Shown: positions 54,419-63,860, numbered from the stretch's first letter. The stretch: 64,000 nucleotides of DNA from Neobacillus cucumis (GCF_016908975.1 NZ_JAFBEX010000005.1:186001-250000); one strand, 5' to 3'. Notes: generated by a model from the letters alone, not told the origin. Program-made: numbers and translations.

Positions 54419-54532
54419 TTCCGACTAAATTAATGTATTTACTAGGTTAATAGATCGTTATACTACATATCCTTGGATCCATTAGTGTAGTGTCGGAAGA
54501 AAAACAGTAAATAAACGGCGGGGGTTAGAAAT

Positions 54533-55363
54533 ATGAAGAAAAAAATTTTAGTGAGCATGACCTTACTTGCGGCTCTATTGCTAGGTGCATGCTCTTCCCA
54601 AGAAACCAAAACAACTTCAAAGGCAAGTTCAGATAACTCGAAGGGGGAAACAAAAGTTCAAAAAATAATAGTCGGAACAGGGACGCAGTTTCCGAATGTA
54701 TGCTTTATTGACAAGAATGGAAAGTTAACCGGCTATGATGTGGAACTAGTTAGAAAGATTGATGAAAAGCTGCCAGAATACAAATTTGAATTTAAAACAA
54801 TGGATTTTTCCAACCTATTAATAAGCCTGGAAACAAATAAGATTGATTTTATTGCCCACCAAATGGAAGTAAATGAAGAGAGGCAGAAAAAGTTTTTATT
54901 TAATAAAGAACCTTATAATATCTTTCCTCTTGATGTCACAGTTAAGAAAGATAACAATGAAATTAATTCAATCAAAGATTTAAAAGGCAAAAAGGTTATC
55001 GTTAGTGCAACTAGTAATTCAGCCGTATTTATCGAAAAGTACAACAAGGAACATAACGCTGGAATCCAAATTGTTTATGCAGGAAATGGACCAGATTCAA
55101 CCATTAATCAAATAAAAACAGGTAGAGCCGATGCTACGATCACAACACCATTTGCCGTTGATTTCCTGAATAAGTCAGTGGATGCACAAGAAAAAGTAGT
55201 TGGTGAACCGCTCTTAAATTCAAAAGTATATTTCCTTCTAAGAAAAGATGAAACACCACTTCAGAAAAGAATTGATGAAGCACTCATTGAATTGAAAAAA
55301 GAAGGAGTCGTTAGCGAATTGAGTAAAAAATGGTTAGGAGCTGACTACACCGTCAACTTTTAA
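54533..55363 (+). CDS. Cystine/amino-acid ABC transporter substrate-binding lipoprotein (TcyK-like)
   Basis: The 276-residue family 3 binding protein has a signal ending in LGAC (C20), GKLTGYDVELVRKIDEKLPE, MDFSNLLISLETNKIDFIA and DLKGKKVIVSATSNSA. It is like TcyJ/TcyK of the B. subtilis ytm operon, which bind cystine and S-substituted cysteines. Only one such gene is present, where B. subtilis has two in tandem. GGCGGGGG precedes the ATG. Confidence 0.87.
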   Translation: MKKKILVSMTLLAALLLGACSSQETKTTSKASSDNSKGETKVQKIIVGTGTQFPNVCFIDKNGKLTGYDVELVRKIDEKLPEYKFEFKTMDFSNLLISLETNKIDFIAHQMEVNEERQKKFLFNKEPYNIFPLDVTVKKDNNEINSIKDLKGKKVIVSATSNSAVFIEKYNKEHNAGIQIVYAGNGPDSTINQIKTGRADATITTPFAVDFLNKSVDAQEKVVGEPLLNSKVYFLLRKDETPLQKRIDEALIELKKEGVVSELSKKWLGADYTVNF

Positions 55364-55390
55364 CTAGCTTGTTTTGGGAGGTATCTAATA

Positions 55391-56098
55391 ATGGGGAAAG
55401 CATTTGATCCTTTATTAATTATTGAGTTTTTACCAACACTTCTGCACTATCTTGGGGTAACTCTTCAGATTTTAGCAGTATCTATTTTACTAGGACTGAT
55501 CCTCGGTGTAGCAGCCGCTATACCGAGGTTGTTTAAAATTCCTTTATTAAATCAACTGGTGATATTATATGTATCTTTTATTCGGGGAACACCTATTTTA
55601 ATTCAATTATTCCTTGTCTTTTATGGGTTGCCTGCTGTTCTAATGATCTTTGACATTGATATTTCAAAGCTAGATGCGATTTATTTTGTCATTATTACTT
55701 ATGCCATTAGTCATGGTGCAGGTTGTTCAGAAATTTTTCGAGGAGCCATACGTGCAGTTGATAAAGGGCAGACGGAAGCAGCTTATTCAGTTGGAATGAC
55801 CAGCTCTCAAAACTTCTTTCGAATTGTCTTACCTCAGGCATTACGGATTGCCTTTCCAAACTTAGCAAACTCTGTGATTGGAGCCTTAAAGGATACCTCA
55901 CTTGCTTTTACCATTGGTGTGATGGATATGGTGGGTAGAGGGGATACGCTCATTTCAGCAACAGCTCATGCCCTGGAAGTGTATTTATCCCTCTCTATTA
56001 TCTATTATGCTGTTGTTCTAATCTTTGAGAAGCTATTTAAAAATCTAGAAAAATATTTCAATCGTTATCAGAAAGCAGAACTTTCAGCTGCTTCATAG
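55391..56098 (+). CDS. Cystine/amino-acid ABC transporter permease (TcyL-like)
   Basis: The 235-residue HisM-type permease has about five membrane segments. It shows LYVSFIRGTPILIQLFLVFY and [20 protein letters not shown] with VLPQALRIAFPNLANSVIGA, the coupling region of the polar amino acid family. It pairs with the next permease. GGGAGG precedes the ATG. Confidence 0.9.
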   Translation: MGKAFDPLLIIEFLPTLLHYLGVTLQILAVSILLGLILGVAAAIPRLFKIPLLNQLVILYVSFIRGTPILIQLFLVFYGLPAVLMIFDIDISKLDAIYFVIITYAISHGAGCSEIFRGAIRAVDKGQTEAAYSVGMTSSQNFFRIVLPQALRIAFPNLANSVIGALKDTSLAFTIGVMDMVGRGDTLISATAHALEVYLSLSIIYYAVVLIFEKLFKNLEKYFNRYQKAELSAAS

Positions 56099-56113
56099 TA
56101 AGGGGGAATATAC

Positions 56114-56824
56114 ATGGCGATTGATCTTCCTTTTATCTGGATCGCTTTTAAGGAAATCATAAAATCAGTTCCAATTACGCTAATATTAACTATTGTTCCA
56201 TTAGTGGTTGGTTTTTTAATTGGGATTGTTGTAGCGTTTGTCAGAATCTATAAAACCAAATTATTATATCAAGTAGCAAATGGATATGTATCTTTTTTTA
56301 GAGGAACTCCCATTATCATGCATATTATGATTATTTATTACGGAATCCCCTTAATAGTTGACCAAATATCTTCAAAGTATGACTTAAATATCCAATCTAA
56401 CAAGATTCCTATTGTTCTATTTGTTTTAATCGCCTTGTCATTAGCAGCAGGTGCCTATTTATCCGAAATTATACGCTCAGGAATCATCAGTGTTTCGAAT
56501 GGTCAATTGGAAGCTGCTTATTCAGTAGGGATGACTCAGTTTCAAGCAATGTTCCGAATTGTTCTTCCACAAGCATTGGCACAATCGGTAGCTAATTTTA
56601 CAAATATTTTTGTTGGGTTTTTACACACATCGTCTATTGCTTTTCTTGTTTCAGAAAAAGAATTGACAGGCGCTGCCAATATTGTTGCTTCTACCAATTT
56701 GAAATTTTTAGAGGCGTTTATCGCTGCAGGGATTATCTATTGGGGACTAACGGTTATCGTGGAGGGAATTTCATTTTTACTTGAAAAAAGGGTGACATCG
56801 TATAGTCGAGGAGGCGTGTCATGA
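56114..56824 (+). CDS. Cystine/amino-acid ABC transporter permease (TcyM-like)
   Basis: The 236-residue partner permease shows [40 protein letters not shown] and [20 protein letters not shown]. It overlaps the ATPase start by four bases (ATGA), coupling their translation. AAGGGGGAA precedes the ATG. It is paralogous to the preceding gene, as TcyL is to TcyM. Confidence 0.9.
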   Translation: MAIDLPFIWIAFKEIIKSVPITLILTIVPLVVGFLIGIVVAFVRIYKTKLLYQVANGYVSFFRGTPIIMHIMIIYYGIPLIVDQISSKYDLNIQSNKIPIVLFVLIALSLAAGAYLSEIIRSGIISVSNGQLEAAYSVGMTQFQAMFRIVLPQALAQSVANFTNIFVGFLHTSSIAFLVSEKELTGAANIVASTNLKFLEAFIAAGIIYWGLTVIVEGISFLLEKRVTSYSRGGVS

Positions 56825-57591
56825 TTATTTTAAAAGAAATACAAAAAACATTTAACAAATTGCCGGTTTTAAAAGGAATTAATCTTAAAATAAATCGAGG
56901 TGAGGTAGTTACTATTCTTGGGCCGAGTGGTTCAGGGAAGACAACATTACTGCGATGCTTGAATTTTTTAGAAAAACCCGATGCGGGAATTGTTCAAATT
57001 GGCAATATCCAGATCAATGCTGAAAAGGCGAAGAAAAAAGACATGTTGTCGATTAGAAAACAATCTGCGATGGTTTTTCAACATTATAATCTTTTTGCTC
57101 ATAAGACCGTATTAGAGAATGTAATGGAAGGCTTAATTGTTGTAAAAAAAGTAAAGAAAAAGGATGCCAGAGTAGTAAGTGAACAGGTACTGGAGAAAGT
57201 CGGCCTTAGTGATAAATTACATTTCTATCCATCGCAATTATCAGGGGGGCAGCAACAGAGAGTTGGGATTGCAAGAGCCTTAGCATTAAATCCAGAGGTA
57301 ATTCTTTTTGATGAACCAACATCTGCATTAGATCCAGAATTGGTTGGAGAAGTGCTATCTGTTATTAAAGAAATAGCACAAGAAGGTATTACGATGGTTG
57401 TGGTTACACATGAAATGAGTTTTGCTAGAGAGGTCTCTGATCGCGTTTTATTTATGGATGGGGGTGTAATCGTGGAGGAAGGAACCCCCTTAGAGATCTT
57501 TAATGCACCAAAAGAAGACCGGACTCGCCGATTCTTACAACGAATATCGGGTGATTCATATTTTACTCCCTTAAAAGAGCAAGTAAATTAA
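56821..57591 (+). CDS. Cystine/amino-acid ABC transporter ATPase (TcyN-like)
   Basis: The 256-residue polar amino acid ATPase has Walker [10 protein letters not shown] (about 37-45), [18 protein letters not shown], signature [15 protein letters not shown], Walker [15 protein letters not shown] and the H-loop [11 protein letters not shown]. It energises the two permeases encoded before it. The length is normal. Confidence 0.92.
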   Translation: MIILKEIQKTFNKLPVLKGINLKINRGEVVTILGPSGSGKTTLLRCLNFLEKPDAGIVQIGNIQINAEKAKKKDMLSIRKQSAMVFQHYNLFAHKTVLENVMEGLIVVKKVKKKDARVVSEQVLEKVGLSDKLHFYPSQLSGGQQQRVGIARALALNPEVILFDEPTSALDPELVGEVLSVIKEIAQEGITMVVVTHEMSFAREVSDRVLFMDGGVIVEEGTPLEIFNAPKEDRTRRFLQRISGDSYFTPLKEQVN

Positions 57592-57636
57592 AAGACGAAA
57601 GATACGAAAAATTTGAATAGACTTGAGGGAATGATT

Positions 57637-58674
57637 ATGAAAAAGATTTGCGTAATCTCCTTGTTTATGGGGATTTTAATGTTAATAGGACTAACAGGCT
57701 GTTCCTCTAATATTGCAAGTGATAAAACGAGTGCGAAACAAGCAACTACTAAAGCATCCGCCGATTTAAGTAATGTCACTTTGCGTGTCGGTCAAACTGG
57801 CTGGGGGACCATTCAAGAGGCCCTAAAAGCTTCAGGACTTGATGACACCCCCTATAAAGTGGAATACAGTGTGTTTCAGGGTGGAAATTTAATTCTTGAG
57901 GCCATGACGGCTGGTCATATTGATTTTGGAATTACAAGTGAAATTCCTCCTCTTTTTTCAGCTTTATCTCAGAATGGGGATCACTCAAAAGTAATTGCCA
58001 TTCAACAATCCAATACACTGCAACAAGAATTAGTCGTAGCAAAAGGATCTGAGATTAAAACTGTAGCAGATTTAAAAGGGAAAAAAGTTGCTTATGTTCA
58101 AAATACAACTGCTCATTATTTTCTAATCAAAATGTTGGAGGAAGCAGGCTTAACATGGAATGATATTAGGCCTGTACAGTTAACAACTTCCGATGGATTA
58201 GCGGCACTTCTTGGCGGGAAGGTAGATGCTTTAGCAAGCTATGGAAATGCGATTATTTCTGCACATCAAAATGGTGCTAAAACACTGGCTAGTGCAAAGG
58301 ATATCTTATCTGGGGATTTCCAAATCAATGCATTAACAGATGCTATCAGTGATCCACGAAAACATGCAGCGATTGTCGATTTGCTTGATCGAATAAACCA
58401 AGCTAATAAATGGGAAAGAGAAAATCCTGAAAAATGGGCAAAAATTGTAGCAACCAATACAAACCAACCCTATGAGCAGGCTCTTAAAACGTTCAAAGAA
58501 GGTGAAGAACAACGGCCAACACGTGTAATTCCCCTTACTGAAACAAAGACAGAGTCTCAGCAAGATATCGCAAATATTTTTAATAGTGTAGGTATCATCA
58601 ATAAAAAAATCGATGTGAATACTTTCTGGAGCCATGAATTTGATAAGGAGTTAGCGAAAATTACAGATAAATAG
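57637..58674 (+). CDS. Orphan sulfonate-type (SsuA/NMT1-like) substrate-binding lipoprotein
   Basis: The 345-residue lipoprotein has a signal ending in LTGC. It shows LRVGQTGWGTIQEALKASGL, VFQGGNLILEAMTAGHIDFG and VADLKGKKVAYVQNTTAHYF, the SsuA/TauA fold, and is distantly similar to the binding protein at 5323. There is no sulfonate-type permease or ATPase in this operon; the nearest are at 3715-5283. It could use that SsuCB pair or the TcyLMN channel. ATG 57637 follows GAGGGA by six bases. Confidence 0.85.
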   Translation: MKKICVISLFMGILMLIGLTGCSSNIASDKTSAKQATTKASADLSNVTLRVGQTGWGTIQEALKASGLDDTPYKVEYSVFQGGNLILEAMTAGHIDFGITSEIPPLFSALSQNGDHSKVIAIQQSNTLQQELVVAKGSEIKTVADLKGKKVAYVQNTTAHYFLIKMLEEAGLTWNDIRPVQLTTSDGLAALLGGKVDALASYGNAIISAHQNGAKTLASAKDILSGDFQINALTDAISDPRKHAAIVDLLDRINQANKWERENPEKWAKIVATNTNQPYEQALKTFKEGEEQRPTRVIPLTETKTESQQDIANIFNSVGIINKKIDVNTFWSHEFDKELAKITDK

Positions 58675-58685
58675 GAGTGGCAAAT

Positions 58686-59198
58686 ATGGTCCTTAACCAA
58701 ATAATAATAGATGAAATGGCGGAAGAACAAAAAGAGGACGTACGCAAATTATTAGTGTCGAGTTATGGGCAGTACGAGCATGAATATAAGGATGCTCACG
58801 TTTGGGAAGAGTACTTAGCTAATATAAAAGCATCTGTTGATAATCCAAATGTTGAAAAAATCTTAATTGCTAAAAGCGAGGACAAAATTATTGGTACTTT
58901 ACAGTTATTTTTGTCTTCCGATCAAGCATATCAAAGACCAGAGTTACAAATTTTCTCACCGATAATTCGCCTTTTGGCGGTTCATCCTGAAGCACGTGGA
59001 CGCGGTATAGCACAAGCATTATTAAAAGCAGGTCTAGAGTTTGCAAAGTCTCAAGGGGCAAACCAATTATACTTGCATTCAGGTGATAAAATGGCAAAAG
59101 CTATCCAGTTGTATGAATGGCTTGGATTTAAACGGGATCAAACCAAGGAATTTTATAACAATGATATTTTAGTAAAATGCTATCGGTATGATTTATAA
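58686..59198 (+). CDS. GNAT N-acetyltransferase (SnaA/SnaB-like)
   Basis: The 170-residue GNAT protein has the acetyl-CoA loop in RLLAVHPEARGRGIAQALLK and YEWLGFKRDQTKEFYNND. It is a paralogue of the GNAT at 8924. Position between an organosulfur importer and an M20 deacylase matches the SnaA/SndA and YxeL/YxeP arrangement in B. subtilis, where the acetylated S-modified cysteine is the monooxygenase substrate. ATG 58686 follows GGAG by eight bases. Confidence 0.84.
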   Translation: MVLNQIIIDEMAEEQKEDVRKLLVSSYGQYEHEYKDAHVWEEYLANIKASVDNPNVEKILIAKSEDKIIGTLQLFLSSDQAYQRPELQIFSPIIRLLAVHPEARGRGIAQALLKAGLEFAKSQGANQLYLHSGDKMAKAIQLYEWLGFKRDQTKEFYNNDILVKCYRYDL

Positions 59199-59216
59199 AA
59201 AAGAAAGGACATTACT

Positions 59217-60347
59217 ATGAATCAACAGGAATTTGAGACATTCTTAATATCGATTCGTCGACATTTACATCAATACCCAGAATTGTCGAAACAAGAATTT
59301 GAAACAACAAGGTCTATTGAAGGATGGCTTAAGGAACTAAATATCCCGATTCGAAACACAGAACTAGAGACAGGTGTTTTTGCTGATATAAAGGGAGGAA
59401 AACCAGGACCGATTGTAGCCATTCGTGCCGATATTGATGCACTGCCAATTGAAGAAAAAACAGGTCTTCCCTATGCTTCTAAAATAAAAGGAATCATGCA
59501 TGCCTGTGGTCATGACTTCCACACTGCTGCTCTTATTGGTGCTGCACATCTTTTAAAAGAAAATCAATCACAGTTAAATGGTACAGTGCGCCTGATTTTT
59601 CAACCGGCCGAGGAGTTAGGGGGCGGAGCAAAGTATGTGATTGAGGATGGGCAGTTGGATGGAGTGGAGGCGATAATAGGACTTCATAATAAACCAGACC
59701 TGCCAGTTGGTACAATTGGAATAAAAGAAGGACCATTGATGGCAGCTGTTGACCGTTTTCATATAGTTTTAAATGGCAAAGGCAGTCACGCGGCGCTTCC
59801 ACAAAATAGTCATGATCCCATCGTTGCTGCAGGACAGCTAATCACAGCCTTGCAGACGGTTGTCAGCCGCAATGTTTCTCCACTTCAAAGTGCTGTATTA
59901 AGTGTGACGAAAATTACTGGAGGTAGTACATGGAACGTTATTCCGGGTGAAGTAAGCTTGGAAGGAACAGTACGAACCTTTGATCCGATAGTTCGTGAAG
60001 AGGTGAAAGCAAGGTTTTACTCGATCGTAAATAGTATCGCTGCGGCTTTCACACAAAAAGTTGAGATTCACTGGTTTTCAGGTCCACCTCCACTAGTAAA
60101 TCATCAATCGGTGACTGAAATTGTTGAAGGAGCAGCGATTGAACAATCCCTGAACGTCATTCATCCTGAACCATCTACAGCAGGTGAAGATTTTTCTTAT
60201 TATCTTCTGCATATCCCCGGAACTTTTGCCTTTTTTGGTACAAATGGAAAAGAGGATTGGCATCATCCTGCCTTTACTGTTGATGAATCCGCTCTTTTAA
60301 AAGCAGCTTATTTTTTATATGCAAGTGCAAGGAAATTATTAGATTAA
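59217..60347 (+). CDS. M20-family amidohydrolase/N-deacylase (SndA/YxeP-like)
   Basis: The 376-residue metallopeptidase-fold hydrolase has AIRADIDALPIEEKTGLPYA, MHACGHDFHTAALIGAAH, FQPAEELGGGAKYVI and AGEDFSYYL, with the metal-binding Cys-His, Glu and His residues. Relatives remove N-acyl groups from amino acids. Here it would release cysteine from N-acetylcysteine after dealkylation. AAAGAAAGGAC precedes the ATG. It closes the operon. Confidence 0.9.
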   Translation: MNQQEFETFLISIRRHLHQYPELSKQEFETTRSIEGWLKELNIPIRNTELETGVFADIKGGKPGPIVAIRADIDALPIEEKTGLPYASKIKGIMHACGHDFHTAALIGAAHLLKENQSQLNGTVRLIFQPAEELGGGAKYVIEDGQLDGVEAIIGLHNKPDLPVGTIGIKEGPLMAAVDRFHIVLNGKGSHAALPQNSHDPIVAAGQLITALQTVVSRNVSPLQSAVLSVTKITGGSTWNVIPGEVSLEGTVRTFDPIVREEVKARFYSIVNSIAAAFTQKVEIHWFSGPPPLVNHQSVTEIVEGAAIEQSLNVIHPEPSTAGEDFSYYLLHIPGTFAFFGTNGKEDWHHPAFTVDESALLKAAYFLYASARKLLD

Positions 60348-60435
60348 CAGTTTACTAATTAATAACAATTAAGTATATGATCCAAACGAAAAACGTTTCA
60401 TTTATAAACTAAATCTATAAATAGGAGTGATTCGG

Positions 60436-60648
60436 GTGGGGAATATTCTTCGGGAAGCTGTGGAAAATAAGCGCAAAAAATTAATTGATAAACTGATTGC
60501 CTTTAATGTGTATAAAAAAGAAGATAAACATCTTTTTGAGTTATCTTTAACCGAATTAGAACATGAATATAAGGCATTTAAATCTTTACAACATCCACAT
60601 TGCAATTTCGGTTCCATTAAACTAACAAGTAAAAAAGCAAAATCATAA
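60436..60648 (+). CDS. FbpA-like (Fur-regulated basic protein) small protein
   Basis: The 70-residue protein starts GNILREAVENKRKKLIDKLI and continues FNVYKKEDKHLFELSLTELE, the pattern of Bacillus FbpA family proteins. In B. subtilis, FbpA is Fur-controlled and acts in the iron-sparing response with the FsrA RNA. I see no clear Fur box upstream here. GTG 60436 follows AGGAG by eight bases. Its place between the deacylase and the flavin reductase is unexplained. Confidence 0.78.
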   Translation: MGNILREAVENKRKKLIDKLIAFNVYKKEDKHLFELSLTELEHEYKAFKSLQHPHCNFGSIKLTSKKAKS

Positions 60649-60688
60649 ACTTATTAACTATTTTAATAGAAGAAAGGGAGTTAAAATA

Positions 60689-61222
60689 ATGAGCAAAGTA
60701 TTAATTATTTCTGGAAGTCCAACAGAAGAAACAAGATTAAATGGAGTTTTGCATGATGTTTTAAACCAATTTCGTGAAATTGGAATCCCTCCTGAAGTTA
60801 TTAATGTTCGTCAGCTTCCATCAGAGGCTTTAATTCAGGCAAAGTTCAATCATGAAGAAATTATCGCGGCAAACAAAAAAGTAGAGGATTCGAATATTAT
60901 CGTCATTCTGACACCGGTATATAAGGCTTCCTATTCCGGTGTGTTGAAAACTTACTTGGATCTCTTGCCGCAAAATGGTCTAGAGGGTAAAATCATTTTA
61001 CCGATTGCTGTTGGAGGAACCTTTGGTCACTTATTGATGATCGACTATTCACTAAAACCTGTATTTACTGCATTGGGAGCAACCCATATTTTAAAGGGAG
61101 CTTTTATCTTAGATAACCAAATCAAAAAATTAGGAAATAATCGCTATGAACTAGACCAAGAAGCGAAAAATCGATTGGTTGCTTCCTTAAATAGCTTAAA
61201 ACCTTCACTTTTAACTGTATAA
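60689..61222 (+). CDS. NADPH-dependent FMN reductase (SsuE/MsuE-like)
   Basis: The 177-residue flavodoxin-fold reductase has VLIISGSPTEETRLNGVL, the TPVYKASYSGVLKTYLDLLP motif and a GGTFGHLLMIDYSLKPVF segment, all typical of SsuE/MsuE. It would supply reduced FMN to the LLM monooxygenases of this island. GAAAGGGAG precedes the ATG. A terminator follows. Confidence 0.9.
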   Translation: MSKVLIISGSPTEETRLNGVLHDVLNQFREIGIPPEVINVRQLPSEALIQAKFNHEEIIAANKKVEDSNIIVILTPVYKASYSGVLKTYLDLLPQNGLEGKIILPIAVGGTFGHLLMIDYSLKPVFTALGATHILKGAFILDNQIKKLGNNRYELDQEAKNRLVASLNSLKPSLLTV

Positions 61223-61236
61223 AAGTATTCAATTAG

Positions 61237-61266
61237 AAAAGAGGCGATGAGGGCATCGCCTCTTTT
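61237..61266. terminator. Bidirectional terminator between the FMN reductase and EamA genes
   Basis: AAAAGAGGCGATG and CATCGCCTCTTTT form a 13-bp perfect stem with an AGGG loop; T- and A-tracts flank it. Confidence 0.9.
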
Positions 61267-61274
61267 TAATGAGG

Positions 61275-61700
61275 TTATTGTAAAGCTGTTAAGATAACTC
61301 CAATGGCTATTAAAAATACCCCGATTCCGTTTACTAGACTAAGCTTCTCTCCGAAAAAGATGATGGCTAAAACAGTTGCAATAACCACACTAAGTTTATC
61401 AATTGGACCCACCTGTGACACTTTTCCAGTTTTTAAGGCTAAAAAGTAAAACAACCAGGATGTGGCACCGGCTATACCGCTTAAAACAATAAATAATAAT
61501 GCTTTTTTTTGCCCGATAATCTCAGGGATTTTCCCTAAATTCCCCTGGAACATAACAACACCGATTAAAAAGATTGCCATGATGACGGAACGAATCGCAG
61601 TAGCGGTATTGGCATCAATATTTTGTAATCCTATCTTTCCAAAAATAGAAACTAACGCAGCTGATACAGCCGATAAAATAGCAAATAGTAACCAAGACAT
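61275..61700 (-). CDS. EamA-family half-size transporter
   Basis: The 141-residue protein has four to five membrane segments (SWLLFAILSAVSAALVSIFG, VIMAIFLIGVVMF, ALLFIVLSGIAGATSWLFYF and two more at the C-terminus). It covers one EamA unit instead of the usual two, so it probably works as a dimer. The substrate is unknown. A ribosome site GAAGAAGG lies upstream on the minus strand. It is convergent with the sulfur island. Confidence 0.82.
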   Translation of the reverse strand: MSWLLFAILSAVSAALVSIFGKIGLQNIDANTATAIRSVIMAIFLIGVVMFQGNLGKIPEIIGQKKALLFIVLSGIAGATSWLFYFLALKTGKVSQVGPIDKLSVVIATVLAIIFFGEKLSLVNGIGVFLIAIGVILTALQ

Positions 61701-61758
61701 TCATAACGACCTTCTTCCATTTTTATCTTATTTTATTATAGCTTATCACCATGTTCAT

Positions 61759-61800
61759 AAAAAAACGCAAAGCAGGTACTCCCACTTTGCGTTTTTTTTA
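61759..61800 (-). terminator. Terminator of the amino acid permease gene
   Basis: AAAAAACGCAAAG and CTTTGCGTTTTTT form a 13-bp stem with an 11-base loop and long A/T tracts on both sides. Confidence 0.88.
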
Positions 61801-61823
61801 TATTCAAAAGGTCTTGTAGACAT

Positions 61824-63212
61824 CTATCGATTTAATGTGGAATGCTTTATACCATAACTGAAATAGATTACTAAACCAATTAACAGCCAAACGAAAAAGC
61901 TGATCCAAGTTAAAGCTGGAAGTTGAAGCACTAGGTATCCACATGATAAAAATGCGAGCAGCGGAATCCATGGAACAAGAGGTACCCGGAATCCACGTTT
62001 TGGTGCTCCTTGTTTTTTACGTAGATATAAAATGCCAATAGAAACGGACATGAATGCGAAAAGCGTCCCAATATTTGTGAGTTCTGCCAACTTGCCGAGT
62101 GGGATCAAGCCGGAAAAAATGGAGACAAGGAGGCAGGTAATCCATGAGTTCACAACTGGTGTTTGTTTTTTCTTATCTACTTTGGAAAATATTTTTGGCA
62201 GCAGTCCATCACGGCTAATCGCATAAAATAATCGGGTCTGTCCAAATACCATTACGGTTAAGACAGTCGTAATCCCTGCAATGGCTCCTAGTGAAATAAA
62301 CCCAGCTACCCAATCTTGGTGGATATAATTTAAGGCAAATGAGACAGGATTTTTCACATCAAGCAGTTGATATGGAACGATACCGGTTAGAACAGCAGAG
62401 ACAGCAACGTATAAAAGCGTACAAACTAAGAGGGAAGCAATGATCCCAATTGGCATATTTCGCTGCGGGTTCTTCACTTCTTCTGCTGCGGTTGAAACGG
62501 CATCAAAACCAATATAGGCATAAAATGCTGTTGCAGCACCAGCAGTTACCCCGGAAAATCCAAATGGCATGAAAGGTGTCCAGTTATCAGGCTTCACATA
62601 CCAAGCCCCAACGGCTAGAAAAATAATGACAACGGCCAATTTAATGATAACCATTAAGGTATTAAAACGTGCCGAATGTTTGACCCCTTTAGTTAAAAGA
62701 AACGTGATAATAAATGTAATGAAGATAGCCGGTGCATCTACATATGTTCCATTTGCTGGATTAAATGCACTAGAGAGGGCTTTTGGTACGTGAATCCCGA
62801 ATCCAGCGATCAGTCCTTGGAAATACCCGGACCACCCACTTGCGACTGAAGCGGATGCAAACCCGTATTCAAGAATTAAATCCCACCCTAAGATCCATGC
62901 AATGAATTCTCCGAATGTTGCATAGCTATAGGTGTAGGCGCTCCCGGCAACAGGAACTGTTGAAGCAAATTCTGCATAGCACAGTGCGGCGAATACACAA
63001 ACTAAACCTGAAAGAATAAAGGATAAAATAAGTGCAGGACCGGCATGCTCAGCTGCGGCAACCCCTGTGAGAACAAAAATCCCTGTTCCTACAATGGCTC
63101 CAATCCCAAGCATAGATAAATCAAAGGCACCAAGTTCCTTTTTTAAGGAAACATCTTTTTTTCCAGCTTCATTTATTAAATCCTGAATGGATTTTTTTCT
63201 AAAAATCTCCAT
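61824..63212 (-). CDS. APC-family amino acid permease (YfnA-like)
   Basis: The 462-residue permease has about 12 membrane segments. It opens EIFRKKSIQDLINEAGKKDV and LGAFDLSMLGIGAIVGTGIF, like B. subtilis YfnA and the cationic amino acid transporter group. An open frame reaches 63341, but ATG 63212 follows GAAGGGAAG and matches the family start. It imports amino acids by cation symport; the exact substrate is not readable. It is monocistronic. Confidence 0.9.
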   Translation of the reverse strand: MEIFRKKSIQDLINEAGKKDVSLKKELGAFDLSMLGIGAIVGTGIFVLTGVAAAEHAGPALILSFILSGLVCVFAALCYAEFASTVPVAGSAYTYSYATFGEFIAWILGWDLILEYGFASASVASGWSGYFQGLIAGFGIHVPKALSSAFNPANGTYVDAPAIFITFIITFLLTKGVKHSARFNTLMVIIKLAVVIIFLAVGAWYVKPDNWTPFMPFGFSGVTAGAATAFYAYIGFDAVSTAAEEVKNPQRNMPIGIIASLLVCTLLYVAVSAVLTGIVPYQLLDVKNPVSFALNYIHQDWVAGFISLGAIAGITTVLTVMVFGQTRLFYAISRDGLLPKIFSKVDKKKQTPVVNSWITCLLVSIFSGLIPLGKLAELTNIGTLFAFMSVSIGILYLRKKQGAPKRGFRVPLVPWIPLLAFLSCGYLVLQLPALTWISFFVWLLIGLVIYFSYGIKHSTLNR

Positions 63213-63767
63213 AAGTACTTCCCTTCTAAAAACTCTTATTAATATCAAAATTGTGAAAAAATTAAGAATGAAAATAGCGCGAAAAATGTCGAAAGAAAAA
63301 TCAACGAGTCTAATAATATAATTTATTTTAAAAAAAATCAATATTCTTTAAAAAGAAATTATATAAATTTTTTAATTTAATTGATATGATTTAGAGGGGA
63401 AAGGAAAACAATAAATTTATAAAAAGTGTCCATAACATGTTAAAAAATTGATACAAATGGGTAAACACATTATAGAAATATCTACATAGAGTTTATACAT
63501 CAGTTCACATTATTGACATATTTATTCAATTTTTTTTATTCATATTTCGACAATAATAGAGATGGTTCTACGGTGATTCTCCAAAACTTTGATCACATTT
63601 ATTAAATAATGCATGAATTTTGTAAATTGGAGTTATAAATAGTCGTTTTTTTAGAATTTCTTTTAAATAATATGTTTGCTACAATAGATAACACAACTAC
63701 TTAATTCGATGCTATATGTTTATGAAATGACATTAAAATACATGATCCCTGAGAGGAGAGGTATATT
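63213..63767. other. AT-rich intergenic stretch of 555 bp
   Basis: This holds the promoter of the minus-strand permease and of the small plus-strand ORF. No riboswitch or tRNA was seen. TCTACATAGAGTTTATACAT (63480-63499) recalls the Pho-box segment at 26648, but the spacing is not regular. No further gene is supported. Confidence 0.4.
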
Positions 63768-63860
63768 ATGGTATTCAAAGCAAGATTATGGAGAATCTTA
63801 ACTAAGAATCAGAAAATAAGATTATTAAAGCAAAAAGCTACTTATAAATCAGTTGTTTAG
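63768..63860 (+). CDS. Possible 30-residue basic small protein
   Basis: ATG 63768 follows GAGAGGAGAGG at a good distance. The frame encodes 30 residues (MVFKARLWRILTKNQKIRLL, then a K-rich end) and stops at TAG 63858-63860, just before a GC-rich hairpin. The peptide is strongly basic and could form an amphipathic helix. No family is recognised. The translation signal and hairpin, rather than the length, support it. Confidence 0.5.
   Translation: MVFKARLWRILTKNQKIRLLKQKATYKSVV

Noticed and set aside
63460..63520. Pho box near 63480
   Set aside because: TACAT-like repeats are present but not at 11-bp spacing, and no phosphate gene follows.
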